NCBI GenBank assembly: GCA_964373575.1
Contig: CAYJVB010000041.1
Location: 1 to 5,872, forward strand
Source of the DNA: CAYJVB01 sp964373575
Lineage (GTDB): Archaea; Aenigmatarchaeota; Aenigmatarchaeia; CG10238-14
Length of the DNA: 5,872 nt
Direction of reading: 5' to 3'
Under the pieces are notes generated by a model that was given only the letters and a program-made list of their open reading frames with translations, was not told the DNA's origin and ran no database searches. Shown piece after piece: positions 1 to 5,069 of this stretch. Position numbers and translations under genes: made by a program. Positions within the stretch are counted from its first letter, which is position 1. The number at the start of each line of letters is the position of its first letter.

Positions 1-1058
1 TTGCTTCTCTTATGATAATGCTGTAAGAACTCATCCCTGTTCAGCATGAAGTAATGATACATCCTGTTCCATATTGTAGAGCCCCTTGATGTGCTGGTTG
101 CATTGCTCCTGAACGGAATGAAAGCAGTCCCGCCAAAACTTTTTACGAGTGAAAGATTGTCCCTTGAGGAATAAGCTTTATCGGCTGAAACCTCATTAAT
201 TTTGAAGTTCTCTGCTGTTTTTTCCACGAGTTCGGTAAACTGCGGGTTGTCATTTTCATAGGCTTCTGTTATCTTGACGCCAGTAACAATATGCGTTTTC
301 ACACCATTAATCAGATGTGCCTTTACCCATACCCTCGAATTGACCTCTTTTCCGTATTTGAATGAATACCACCTGTCAAACCTGCATGTGCTGAAGCCTG
401 AGCTGTCTACTGAAAAATCTGTTTCTACTGTCTTTAACGGCAATGATGATTTCTGTATAAGCTTAAGCAGAACAGGAGTAAGCTCCTGATTTCTCATGTA
501 ATTGCTTACAGTTGAATATGCACAGACATTATCGCAGTAACCCATCTCCTTTGATTTTCTCATGTCGGAAATAAATCTCCTTAAAGAGAATGTTGTGAAT
601 ACTTTCAATACGGAAGAAAATATCATGTCGGACAATGGCAAATTAGGTCTTCCGAAAACATACTGGCTGTTCGGTATGTCTCTGCATAAATCAGAAAGCA
701 GTTTCAGGAAGATTTCTTTCTCATGCGTCTGTGCTGTATTGTAAGCACTCCAATCTTGGCTGTATGTTTTCTTGACAGTCTTTGTTACAGTAACAATGCC
801 ATCTGCATCTATCTGTTTACTTATGGTCAGCTCCACACTCCAGATGTGTTTGCATTTCACTCCCAAGACGCCACGCTTCTCATAATCAGGACACTCGCAT
901 ACAGGCTTGTATCTGTTGTTGTAGCTAACTATGTAAGCACCAGCTCCAGATTGGGAAGGCACAACATAACCGCCTTTCTCTCGTTTCATTATTCTTGAGG
1001 TTTGGGTTATCAATAAACCTCTTTGTTTTCTTATTTCATTAAGTTGCTCTACATCCAT
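1..1058 (-). CDS. IS transposase, SWIM zinc finger plus DDE domain (partial, C-terminus off window)
   Basis: An uninterrupted frame of 352 codons starts at ATG 1058-1056 and runs off the left edge. A strong ribosome-binding site, GAGGTGAT, lies at 1070-1063, 4 nt before the ATG. Residues 54-71 form a SWIM zinc finger (C54-x-C56, then C69-x-H71), a likely DNA- or protein-binding module. The catalytic part is of the IS4/IS5-like DDE_Tnp_1 type: first Asp D218 in TDFSVDSSGF, second Asp D293 in SADKAYSS. The visible end, HYHKRS, is the stretch that in this family usually leads directly into the helix with the catalytic Glu, so that residue should lie just beyond base 1. The frame is intact as far as it can be read, so the element may be active. 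It is transcribed away from the restriction-modification genes. The transposase assignment is secure; the exact IS family is not. Confidence 0.93.
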   Translation of the reverse strand, partial: MDVEQLNEIRKQRGLLITQTSRIMKREKGGYVVPSQSGAGAYIVSYNNRYKPVCECPDYEKRGVLGVKCKHIWSVELTISKQIDADGIVTVTKTVKKTYSQDWSAYNTAQTHEKEIFLKLLSDLCRDIPNSQYVFGRPNLPLSDMIFSSVLKVFTTFSLRRFISDMRKSKEMGYCDNVCAYSTVSNYMRNQELTPVLLKLIQKSSLPLKTVETDFSVDSSGFSTCRFDRWYSFKYGKEVNSRVWVKAHLINGVKTHIVTGVKITEAYENDNPQFTELVEKTAENFKINEVSADKAYSSRDNLSLVKSFGGTAFIPFRSNATSTSRGSTIWNRMYHYFMLNRDEFLQHYHKRS

Positions 1059-1062
1059 TTTT

Positions 1063-1070
1063 ATCACCTC
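1063..1070 (-). promoter_or_regulatory. Ribosome-binding site of the transposase
   Basis: GAGGTGAT on the minus strand is an almost complete match to the archaeal anti-Shine-Dalgarno complement GGAGGTGAT. It stands 4 nt before the ATG at 1058. It fixes the transposase start and shows that this message, unlike most others here, has a leader. Confidence 0.75.
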
Positions 1071-1078
1071 TTTACTTA

Positions 1079-1093
1079 GTAGTAATATACTAC
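1079..1093. repeat. Perfect dyad GTAGTA-ATA-TACTAC
   Basis: Two 6-bp arms, perfectly inverted around an ATA spacer. It abuts the next dyad with no gap and lies 21 bp before the transposase start. It may be a repressor site or part of the insertion-sequence end. An imperfect third copy (ATAATA-ATA-TACTAT) occurs at 1137-1151 and overlaps the ATG of the zinc-ribbon gene. Confidence 0.7.
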
Positions 1094-1108
1094 CTAATAA
1101 TATATTAG
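1094..1108 (-). promoter_or_regulatory. Perfect dyad CTAATA-ATA-TATTAG, probable transposase TATA region
   Basis: This has the same 6-3-6 layout and the same ATA spacer as the preceding dyad. On the minus strand its centre lies about 43 bp before the transposase ATG. A TATA box here would start transcription near 1075 and give a short leader that includes the ribbon-binding GAGGTGAT ribosome site. The dyad is seen directly; the promoter role is inferred from spacing. Confidence 0.5.
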
Positions 1109-1114
1109 ATAGAT

Positions 1115-1128
1115 AAGTATTTATACTT
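1115..1128 (+). promoter_or_regulatory. TATA-like dyad AAGTAT-TT-ATACTT of the zinc-ribbon/methyltransferase operon
   Basis: A perfect 14-bp dyad containing TATTTATA. Its centre is about 28 bp before the ATG at 1150, the spacing expected for a leaderless archaeal transcript. There is no Shine-Dalgarno sequence before that ATG, which agrees. The palindromic form means a dimeric regulator could also bind here and block TBP. Confidence 0.55.
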
Positions 1129-1149
1129 TTACTTTCATAATAATATACT

Positions 1150-1353
1150 ATGAAATCGAATATCAGCAAATCTTATAAATACCAAGATGAAAATAATATT
1201 GTGAGCAAGGTAAAGATAACTGTCGACGGCTATAAATGTGAACGCTGTAAGCATGAATGGGTTCCGAGAATAAAAAGCTATCCTAATGTCTGTCCCAAAT
1301 GCAAGAGTGCTTGGTGGGATAAGCCGAGAAAAGGGAAAACGGGGAGAGGATAA
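1150..1353 (+). CDS. Small zinc-ribbon protein upstream of the methyltransferase
   Basis: A 67-residue basic protein. Residues 30-51 hold two CxxC knuckles (C30-x2-C33 and C48-x2-C51, the latter in NVCPKCKS), a rubredoxin-like zinc ribbon that probably binds one zinc ion. The tail after it (WWDKPRKGKTGRG) is basic and could contact nucleic acid. Ribbons with a C-terminal CPKC-(x)n-W-(D/N)KPR pattern are common small archaeal and bacterial proteins without one defined role. The stop is 3 nt before the methyltransferase ATG, and that gene's ribosome-binding site lies inside this one, so the two are almost surely co-transcribed. It could be a regulator or accessory factor of the restriction-modification system; this is inferred from position only. 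A leaderless start at 1150 fits the upstream TATA dyad. Confidence 0.85.
   Translation: MKSNISKSYKYQDENNIVSKVKITVDGYKCERCKHEWVPRIKSYPNVCPKCKSAWWDKPRKGKTGRG
1341..1350 (+). promoter_or_regulatory. Ribosome-binding site of the methyltransferase
   Basis: GGGGAGAGGA lies 6 nt before the ATG at 1357, inside the 3' end of the zinc-ribbon gene. It favours this start over the internal ATG at 1378 and supports translation from a shared message. Confidence 0.7.
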
Positions 1354-1356
1354 TTT

Positions 1357-2490
1357 ATGCACCCTAAACCCGAATTAATGTATATAGAAAGAAAACCAGA
1401 AATTGATATTTTGTCAAATACAATATCAGCTATGCTGACGAAAGTAAGAACATTAAAAACAAGCTTTGCACAAGTTGACAATAGACTTATTTTTGGCGAT
1501 AATTTAACCGTATTAAAATCTCTTATAAACACGGAAGTTAAGGGGAATGTTAGACTAATTTATATTGACCCACCATTTTCGACAAACAACTATTTTAGAA
1601 TTGGAAAATTCCGAACATCAACAATCAGTCCAAGCAAAGATGATGAAATTGCATATGATGATAAACTATCAGGCTCACAATATCTTGAATTTTTGAGAGA
1701 GCGATTAATATTCCTTAGAGAGCTATTGGCGGATAATGGCTCAATCTATGTTCATATAGATTGGAAAATGGGTCATTATGTAAAAGTCCTAATGGATGAA
1801 ATATTCGGGGAGGAAAATTTCATTAATGATATTACAAGAATAAAATGCAACCCTAAGAACTTTTCACGAAATGGATTCGGTAATGTGAAAGACATGATAT
1901 TATTTTATTCTAAGTCGAAAGATATTGTATGGAATGAATCAAAAGAAAACTACACAGAAAAAGAAGTAGAACGTCTGTTTAAAAAAATTGATAAAGACGG
2001 TAGAAAATATACGACAATTCCATTACATGCACCTGGAGAAACTAAGAATGGTGCTACAGGTCAGCTATGGAAAGGAATCAAGCCACCAAAAGGTCGGCAC
2101 TGGAGAAGCTCACCAGAAGAGCTAACTAAATTAGATAAAATGGGATTAATAGAATGGTCAAAGACAGGGAATCCAAGAAGGAAAATATATGCAGTCGATT
2201 TTGTTGAAAAGAAGAAGAAACGCCAAGATATTTGGGAATTCAAAGACCCCACTTATCCCGTATATCCTACAGAGAAAAATTTAGAAATGCTAAAGACAAT
2301 CGTCGAAGCATCATCCAATAAAGAAGATTTAGTTTTAGATTGTTTTGCTGGTTCGGGAACTACTTTAGTGGCATCTGAACTGTTGAAAAGGAAATGGATA
2401 GGCATAGATAATTCGGAAATTGCTATAAAAATTGCACAAAAAAGATTAGCAAAGATAAATGCGTCATATAATTTATTTCATGCTACTTAA
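1357..2490 (+). CDS. Site-specific DNA methyltransferase (beta class, N6-adenine or N4-cytosine)
   Basis: This 377-residue enzyme transfers a methyl group from S-adenosylmethionine to an exocyclic amino group in DNA. Motif order is characteristic of the beta class. Catalytic motif IV, DPPF, is at 71-74 (in LIYIDPPFSTNNYF), after a GDNL segment at 47-50. A long target-recognition region follows, with GIKPPKGRHWR (240-250) and the QDIW element (290-293). The conserved YPTEKN stretch is at 303-308, and SAM-binding motif I, FAGSGTT, at 330-336. The closing IGIDNSEIAIKIAQKRL is also typical. Length is normal and no key motif is missing, so it should be active. Adenine is somewhat more likely than cytosine as target because of DPPF, but the motif does not decide it. 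It is co-transcribed with the zinc-ribbon gene and faces the nuclease, so it is probably the protective partner. The recognition sequence cannot be read from the protein. Confidence 0.93.
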   Translation: MHPKPELMYIERKPEIDILSNTISAMLTKVRTLKTSFAQVDNRLIFGDNLTVLKSLINTEVKGNVRLIYIDPPFSTNNYFRIGKFRTSTISPSKDDEIAYDDKLSGSQYLEFLRERLIFLRELLADNGSIYVHIDWKMGHYVKVLMDEIFGEENFINDITRIKCNPKNFSRNGFGNVKDMILFYSKSKDIVWNESKENYTEKEVERLFKKIDKDGRKYTTIPLHAPGETKNGATGQLWKGIKPPKGRHWRSSPEELTKLDKMGLIEWSKTGNPRRKIYAVDFVEKKKKRQDIWEFKDPTYPVYPTEKNLEMLKTIVEASSNKEDLVLDCFAGSGTTLVASELLKRKWIGIDNSEIAIKIAQKRLAKINASYNLFHAT

Positions 2491-3262
2491 TACTTTCAAT
2501 AAAATCTTTAAGCAAAAGTGCACTCATGATATTATCATCACTACTCTTAATTCTGTTATGCAGTCCTCCAAGTGTTTTTAACCAAATATAACCATCGAGT
2601 ATAGCTATTCTCATAGCATTCCCACTCCTTTCGTGGATAAAACTCTCGGCATCATCAAATCCTCTATCTTGCTCACCACCAGGTGTTGTCAAAAATTTTG
2701 CTTCGCCAATAACATATTTATCATTTCTTTTTATGATAAAATCAATTCCCTTTCTCAAATTGCATCCTAATTTTTCTTTGGCAAATTTACCAAGAAATTT
2801 ATCACCACCTTTTAAAATTAATATTTTGTCGTTAGTTCTTAAAATTTCATCTTCGTCAACTAACTTAAATCCCACCTTATACAACCATTTTTTGAAAGCA
2901 TTTCCAAGTTGTCTATTAGTCTCCTTTGGTCTTGTCGCCTCTTGCATCATTCTCCCAAAACCTAATGAATACAATCTTTCACCGATTCGTTCTATTGTTT
3001 TGGGGTTTTCTTCAATAGCTTGTTGTTTCATTCTCAAAAACCCAATGTAAGAATCCTTAACTGGGAAAACTTCCGCATTACCAATGAGTAATTTTATTAA
3101 TTTTTTAGTGTCTTTATTTTCAAATGTTTTTTTCACTTCTACAGCAATTTCTTCAGATAAAGGTCTTTCCAAGTTGATTTGCATCTCATATATTTCTGAA
3201 AGTTTATCTAAGTAACCACTACTGTTGGCTAACTCTATGCTTTTTTCAATCCAATCATTCAT
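2483..3262 (-). CDS. Probable type II restriction endonuclease, PD-(D/E)xK fold
   Basis: A 259-residue protein with a putative PD-(D/E)xK active site in its C-terminal half: D174 in KGIDFII, then E187-A-K189 in VIGEAKFL. This is the acidic beta-hairpin plus ExK arrangement of many restriction enzymes. The following LTTPGGEQDRGFDDA segment resembles a region seen after the catalytic Lys in several type II enzymes. The N-terminal part (1-110) is helical and charged and may carry specificity or dimer contacts. The gene converges on the methyltransferase; the two stop ends overlap by 8 bp. That pairing is the strongest argument for its role: it should cut unmethylated copies of the site the neighbour modifies. 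A TAA codon lies directly before the ATG in frame, so no earlier start exists. The named enzyme family is not recognised; cleavage is inferred. Confidence 0.8.
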   Translation of the reverse strand: MNDWIEKSIELANSSGYLDKLSEIYEMQINLERPLSEEIAVEVKKTFENKDTKKLIKLLIGNAEVFPVKDSYIGFLRMKQQAIEENPKTIERIGERLYSLGFGRMMQEATRPKETNRQLGNAFKKWLYKVGFKLVDEDEILRTNDKILILKGGDKFLGKFAKEKLGCNLRKGIDFIIKRNDKYVIGEAKFLTTPGGEQDRGFDDAESFIHERSGNAMRIAILDGYIWLKTLGGLHNRIKSSDDNIMSALLLKDFIESIK

Positions 3263-3286
3263 TTATCTCAATAAATAAATTAAACC

Positions 3287-3302
3287 ACTATTTTTAAGTA
3301 GT
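3287..3302. promoter_or_regulatory. Shared bidirectional TATA-like element between nuclease and zinc-protein genes
   Basis: The AT block ACTATTTTTAAGTAGT serves both directions. On the minus strand TTAAAAATA is centred about 31 bp before the nuclease ATG (3262). On the plus strand TTTTTAAGTA is centred about 29 bp before the ATG at 3324. Neither start has a convincing ribosome-binding site, which suits leaderless transcripts. The ends form a 4-bp inverted pair (ACTA/TAGT). Confidence 0.45.
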
Positions 3303-3323
3303 TTCCTGCAAAAGTAAAATAGA

Positions 3324-3635
3324 ATGACATTTGAAGGGATTCAACAAGTGAAAATAAGGTGCCCATTCTGTGGAAAAGAAGCGATTAGTGCTATTTACAT
3401 ACCACCAATGTCTACAGCACATACCTCGAGAGTATCCGCTGGAGCAAAGACCAAGTTCTTCAAGACCAAAGAAAAATATGAAATCAATTCTGATTGCTTT
3501 AACTGTGGAAAATCCCAAAAAGAGATTCAGAAAGCTTATAATGAAGGTATCGACAGCAGAGAAAAGCAGAAGAAAATAGAAAATAGGTTGAAGAAAGAAG
3601 GTCTGTTTGGGGAGATTAAGACTAAGGTGAGATAG
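3324..3635 (+). CDS. Small zinc-binding protein with two CxxC pairs
   Basis: A 103-residue protein with C13-P-F-C16-G-K near the start and C58-F-N-C61-G-K later, which together should bind one zinc ion. The 41-residue loop between them (IYIPPMSTAHTSRVSAGAKTKFF) is rich in Ser, Thr and Lys. The C-terminal third (65-103) is a charged Lys/Glu-rich helix. The overall plan resembles small archaeal zinc-finger proteins of unknown function; I cannot give it a name. The start at 3324 fits a TATA-like element 29 bp upstream. A GTG at 3348 would begin the protein at VKIRCPFC, with a weak AAGGGA site before it, and remains possible. The stop overlaps the next small frame by one base (TAGTG), so this gene heads a coupled cluster. 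Confidence 0.75.
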   Translation: MTFEGIQQVKIRCPFCGKEAISAIYIPPMSTAHTSRVSAGAKTKFFKTKEKYEINSDCFNCGKSQKEIQKAYNEGIDSREKQKKIENRLKKEGLFGEIKTKVR

Positions 3636-3721
3636 TGTTATTCAAACTCAAACATCTATTCAGAAGATACCAGAAGCACTACATTAAAAGGATGAAAGAG
3701 TATGGTATTTATTGGGAGTGA
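3635..3721 (+). CDS. Candidate 28-residue basic microprotein
   Basis: A GTG at 3635 shares its first base with the TAG of the preceding gene and opens a 28-codon frame that stops at TGA 3719-3721. GGTGA at 3626-3630 stands 4 nt before the GTG. The product would be strongly basic, with KLKHLFRRYQKHYIKRMKEY as its core, and may form an amphipathic helix that binds nucleic acid or ribosomes. Its stop lies inside the ribosome-binding site of the following gene, a layout typical of translational coupling. It is too short for coding statistics. It could instead be a leader peptide that only controls translation of the next gene, or chance. Confidence 0.4.
   Translation: MLFKLKHLFRRYQKHYIKRMKEYGIYWE
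3714..3721 (+). promoter_or_regulatory. Ribosome-binding site that sets the start of the next gene at GTG 3726
   Basis: GGGAGTGA is a good archaeal Shine-Dalgarno match, with GGAG 7 nt before the GTG at 3726. The in-frame ATG at 3702 has no comparable site and would need translation to begin inside the micro-ORF. The site therefore argues for the shorter protein. Confidence 0.6.
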
Positions 3722-3725
3722 TTTT

Positions 3726-3956
3726 GTGGCAAAACATAAAACAGAGAAAGCAATAAGAATAATGGTATTGAGGGAAAACCCTGAAGTCTGGGAAGAAAGA
3801 GGCAAATTCTCTTTTAGAATATTGCCACCAGATGGCATCAGAATCGATGAAGAAACACATGGAAAAGAGGGTTATTTCGCATATGGAAAGCAAAAGGAGT
3901 GGTTGCTTAAGATTCTGAATAAACTTGGCGAAGAAATCATTAGAAAGAGGAAATAG
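3726..3956 (+). CDS. Hypothetical small charged protein
   Basis: With the GTG start preferred here it encodes 76 residues; an ATG at 3702 would add eight. The protein is soluble and highly charged, with no cysteine and no membrane segment. The first half looks like beta strands (AIRIMVL, KFSFRIL, DGIRI) and the end is an amphipathic helix with many Lys and Arg (KEWLLKILNKLGEEIIRKRK). The compact beta-then-helix pattern would suit a small nucleic-acid- or protein-binding domain, but I do not recognise a family. It is the last gene of the cluster that begins with the zinc protein and is probably translated from the same message. A minus-strand frame across the same bases is its shadow. Confidence 0.7.
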   Translation: MAKHKTEKAIRIMVLRENPEVWEERGKFSFRILPPDGIRIDEETHGKEGYFAYGKQKEWLLKILNKLGEEIIRKRK

Positions 3957-4006
3957 ACTTTTTAAACAGAATCCCGACTTATTAAACACGGGCTACTTAT
4001 TAAACA
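3957..4006 (+). repeat. Three copies of ACTTWTTAAACA
   Basis: ACTTTTTAAACA (3957-3968), ACTTATTAAACA (3977-3988) and ACTTATTAAACA (3995-4006) follow directly after the TAG stop at 3954-3956, with starts 20 and 18 bp apart. The middle copy is flanked by CCCG (3973-3976) and CGGG (3989-3992), which could pair with the repeat as a 12-nt loop. Function is unknown. It may be a protein-binding array or a 3'-end or processing signal for the upstream cluster. Confidence 0.6.
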
Positions 4007-4099
4007 AAGCTAGTTCTCAGTGTTTGAAAACTGGTATTCAAATGATAAAAAATTATATGATGCAATTCTAAATTTTTGATTAAGAAATGGAGATGTCAA
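4007..4099. other. Short non-coding gap
   Basis: No credible frame is present; the longest start-to-stop reading is about nine codons. A run of six A at 4047-4052 becomes six T on the minus strand, about 50 nt after the stop of the acidic-protein gene, and may act as its archaeal T-rich terminator. Confidence 0.35.
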
Positions 4100-4480
4100 T
4101 TATCGATAATTTGGATCAATTTCAATATCAAAACCTTGACTTCTTATAGTAACGTCATCTGTTCCCAAAGCAATTTTTAGCTGCAGTATTAAGTCATCGT
4201 TTATTAAATGTTGTGGTAGATATCCTCTTGTCTGAAATCTATATCCTAGATCAGTGCGTTCTATTTCATAGTTCATGAAATCATCTCCAGATACTTTCAC
4301 ATGAGCTCCGTATATTGTCTTGTCAGGTGTATTGTCATTAACTCCAATGTGTGCCGTTATAACAACTTCAGCCTTAGCAAACAGCAGTTCGAAATCATCT
4401 GGAATATATCTTACCCTCTCGTCAACTGGCGGTTCTTCTTGAACATCACGACCCCCATTACGTAACACTTGTCCTGTCAT
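4100..4480 (-). CDS. Hypothetical acidic protein
   Basis: A 126-residue, clearly acidic protein (about 23 Asp/Glu against 13 Lys/Arg) without cysteine, signal peptide or membrane segment. The central part reads as alternating strands (EVVITAHI, KTIYGAHVKV, LGYRFQTRG, LILQLKIAL, VTIRS), so a mainly beta fold is likely. The first 25 residues are polar and probably disordered. I start it at ATG 4480 and not at a TTG nine bases earlier, because a canonical TATA box, TTTAAATA (4512-4505), is centred 28 bp before this ATG, as expected for a leaderless message. It is divergent from the membrane-protein gene across about 160 bp, so the two may share control. The family is not recognised. Confidence 0.7.
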   Translation of the reverse strand: MTGQVLRNGGRDVQEEPPVDERVRYIPDDFELLFAKAEVVITAHIGVNDNTPDKTIYGAHVKVSGDDFMNYEIERTDLGYRFQTRGYLPQHLINDDLILQLKIALGTDDVTIRSQGFDIEIDPNYR

Positions 4481-4504
4481 ATTTCTCAAATCTTGATATT
4501 CAAC

Positions 4505-4527
4505 TATTTAAACCTTAAATAAAGGTT
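4505..4527 (-). promoter_or_regulatory. TATA box and overlapping inverted repeat of the acidic-protein gene
   Basis: TTTAAATA (4512-4505, minus strand) is a textbook archaeal TATA box. It overlaps by two bases a perfect inverted repeat, AACCTT (4511-4516) and AAGGTT (4522-4527) around a 5-bp AAATA spacer, at the place where TFB would contact the BRE. A dimeric regulator bound there would compete with TFB/TBP. The sequence elements are seen; regulation is inferred. Confidence 0.55.
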
Positions 4528-4607
4528 CCCTGCTAAATAAAAATGACTGACTTTGTCTTTCAAAAATTCTTCTCGTATAATCTTTCGCTATGTGACACAA
4601 TTTTACA

Positions 4608-4617
4608 TTTTTATTTT
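4608..4617 (+). promoter_or_regulatory. TATA-like element of the membrane-protein gene
   Basis: TTTTTATTTT is centred about 27 bp before the ATG at 4640. No ribosome-binding site precedes that ATG, which suits a leaderless transcript. The match to the TATA consensus is only moderate. Confidence 0.4.
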
Positions 4618-4639
4618 CTCTAATTCATAATTTGATATA

Positions 4640-5053
4640 ATGTGGAAAACTTTTTTCCCCGAAATCGATAAAGAAACATATCAGAGAATATTGAATATTA
4701 TATCTAAAAGACAAAACAAGATTGGTTTATTTCTATTCTCAATTTTTTTCTTGATATTCCTGTACATGTGGATTTTCGCATTAGATCCTTTTAATTCTTT
4801 TGACCATAATCTTGCATTGGCAGGATACCAAGAACCAGATGCTGGAGTAGATAACATGCCGGCACCTTTGACAACAGGGGTTAAAGAAACGAGTGCTGAT
4901 ATTTCTCCGGCTAAAACAACACCTAGTCAAACGACTACAGCAACTACTGCCAAACCTATAATTACTCCTATCACAATAACATCATCCTCTACTTCTTCAA
5001 TTCCTCAGTGCAATGATCCATCCTGTGCTGCGGCTGGAGCTCCTAGAGATTGA
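4640..5053 (+). CDS. Single-pass membrane protein with Thr/Ser/Pro-rich outer region
   Basis: A 137-residue protein. Residues 1-27 are polar with positive charges just before the membrane (K23, R24, K27), followed by one hydrophobic helix at about 28-48 (IGLFLFSIFFLIFLYMWIF). By the positive-inside rule the N-terminus is cytoplasmic and the C-terminal 89 residues lie outside. Residues 78-121 are very rich in Thr, Ser and Pro, like an extended, possibly O-glycosylated stalk. The end holds two cysteines (C124, C129 in CNDPSC) that could form a disulfide. No signal-peptidase or lipoprotein cleavage motif is evident, so it probably stays anchored. The family is not recognised; a surface or envelope role is an inference. 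It converges on vapC with 16 bp between stops. Confidence 0.75.
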   Translation: MWKTFFPEIDKETYQRILNIISKRQNKIGLFLFSIFFLIFLYMWIFALDPFNSFDHNLALAGYQEPDAGVDNMPAPLTTGVKETSADISPAKTTPSQTTTATTAKPIITPITITSSSTSSIPQCNDPSCAAAGAPRD

Positions 5054-5069
5054 ATCAAAGTCAACAATA

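Larger units (their letters stand above)
1..1108 (-). mobile_element. Partial insertion sequence (transposase end with upstream terminal region)
   Basis: The transposase gene implies an insertion sequence whose upstream end must lie between the transposase start (1058) and the zinc-ribbon gene (1150). The other end is outside the window, so terminal inverted repeats and target duplication cannot be verified. I place the boundary provisionally at the end of the second perfect dyad (1108), because the next dyad looks like the TATA region of the neighbouring operon. This boundary is an inference. Confidence 0.45.

Noticed and set aside
274..998. Three plus-strand frames (274-489, 562-744, 723-998)
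   Set aside because: They lie antisense to the uninterrupted transposase frame, have no family resemblance and use cysteine/serine-rich shadow composition.
1135..1532. Minus-strand frames over the zinc-ribbon gene and the methyltransferase start
   Set aside because: They are antisense to two well-supported genes with clear motifs.
2733..3050. Plus-strand frame of 105 codons inside the nuclease gene
   Set aside because: It is the shadow of the PD-(D/E)xK protein; its hydrophobic, proline- and serine-rich composition is typical of antisense reading.
3370..3579. Plus-strand frame of 69 codons within the zinc-protein gene
   Set aside because: It is out of frame with the CxxC-containing protein and has no ribosome site or recognisable domain.
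3684..3989. Minus-strand frame of 101 codons, hydrophobic and cysteine-rich, resembling a membrane protein
   Set aside because: It is antisense to the 76-residue gene that has a strong ribosome-binding site; the hydrophobicity is what antisense reading of Lys/Glu-rich codons gives.
4022..4037. Imperfect hairpin GTTTGAAAAC area as a terminator or RNA gene
   Set aside because: The stem is short with a mismatch and no T-tract follows; archaeal termination does not need such a hairpin.
4481..4489. TTG start for the acidic protein at 4489
   Set aside because: The TATA box at 4512-4505 is correctly spaced for ATG 4480, and TTG has no ribosome-binding site of its own.
4576..4581. TATAAT resembling a bacterial -10 box
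   Set aside because: The window behaves as archaeal, no -35 partner is evident, and AT-rich DNA gives this hexamer by chance.
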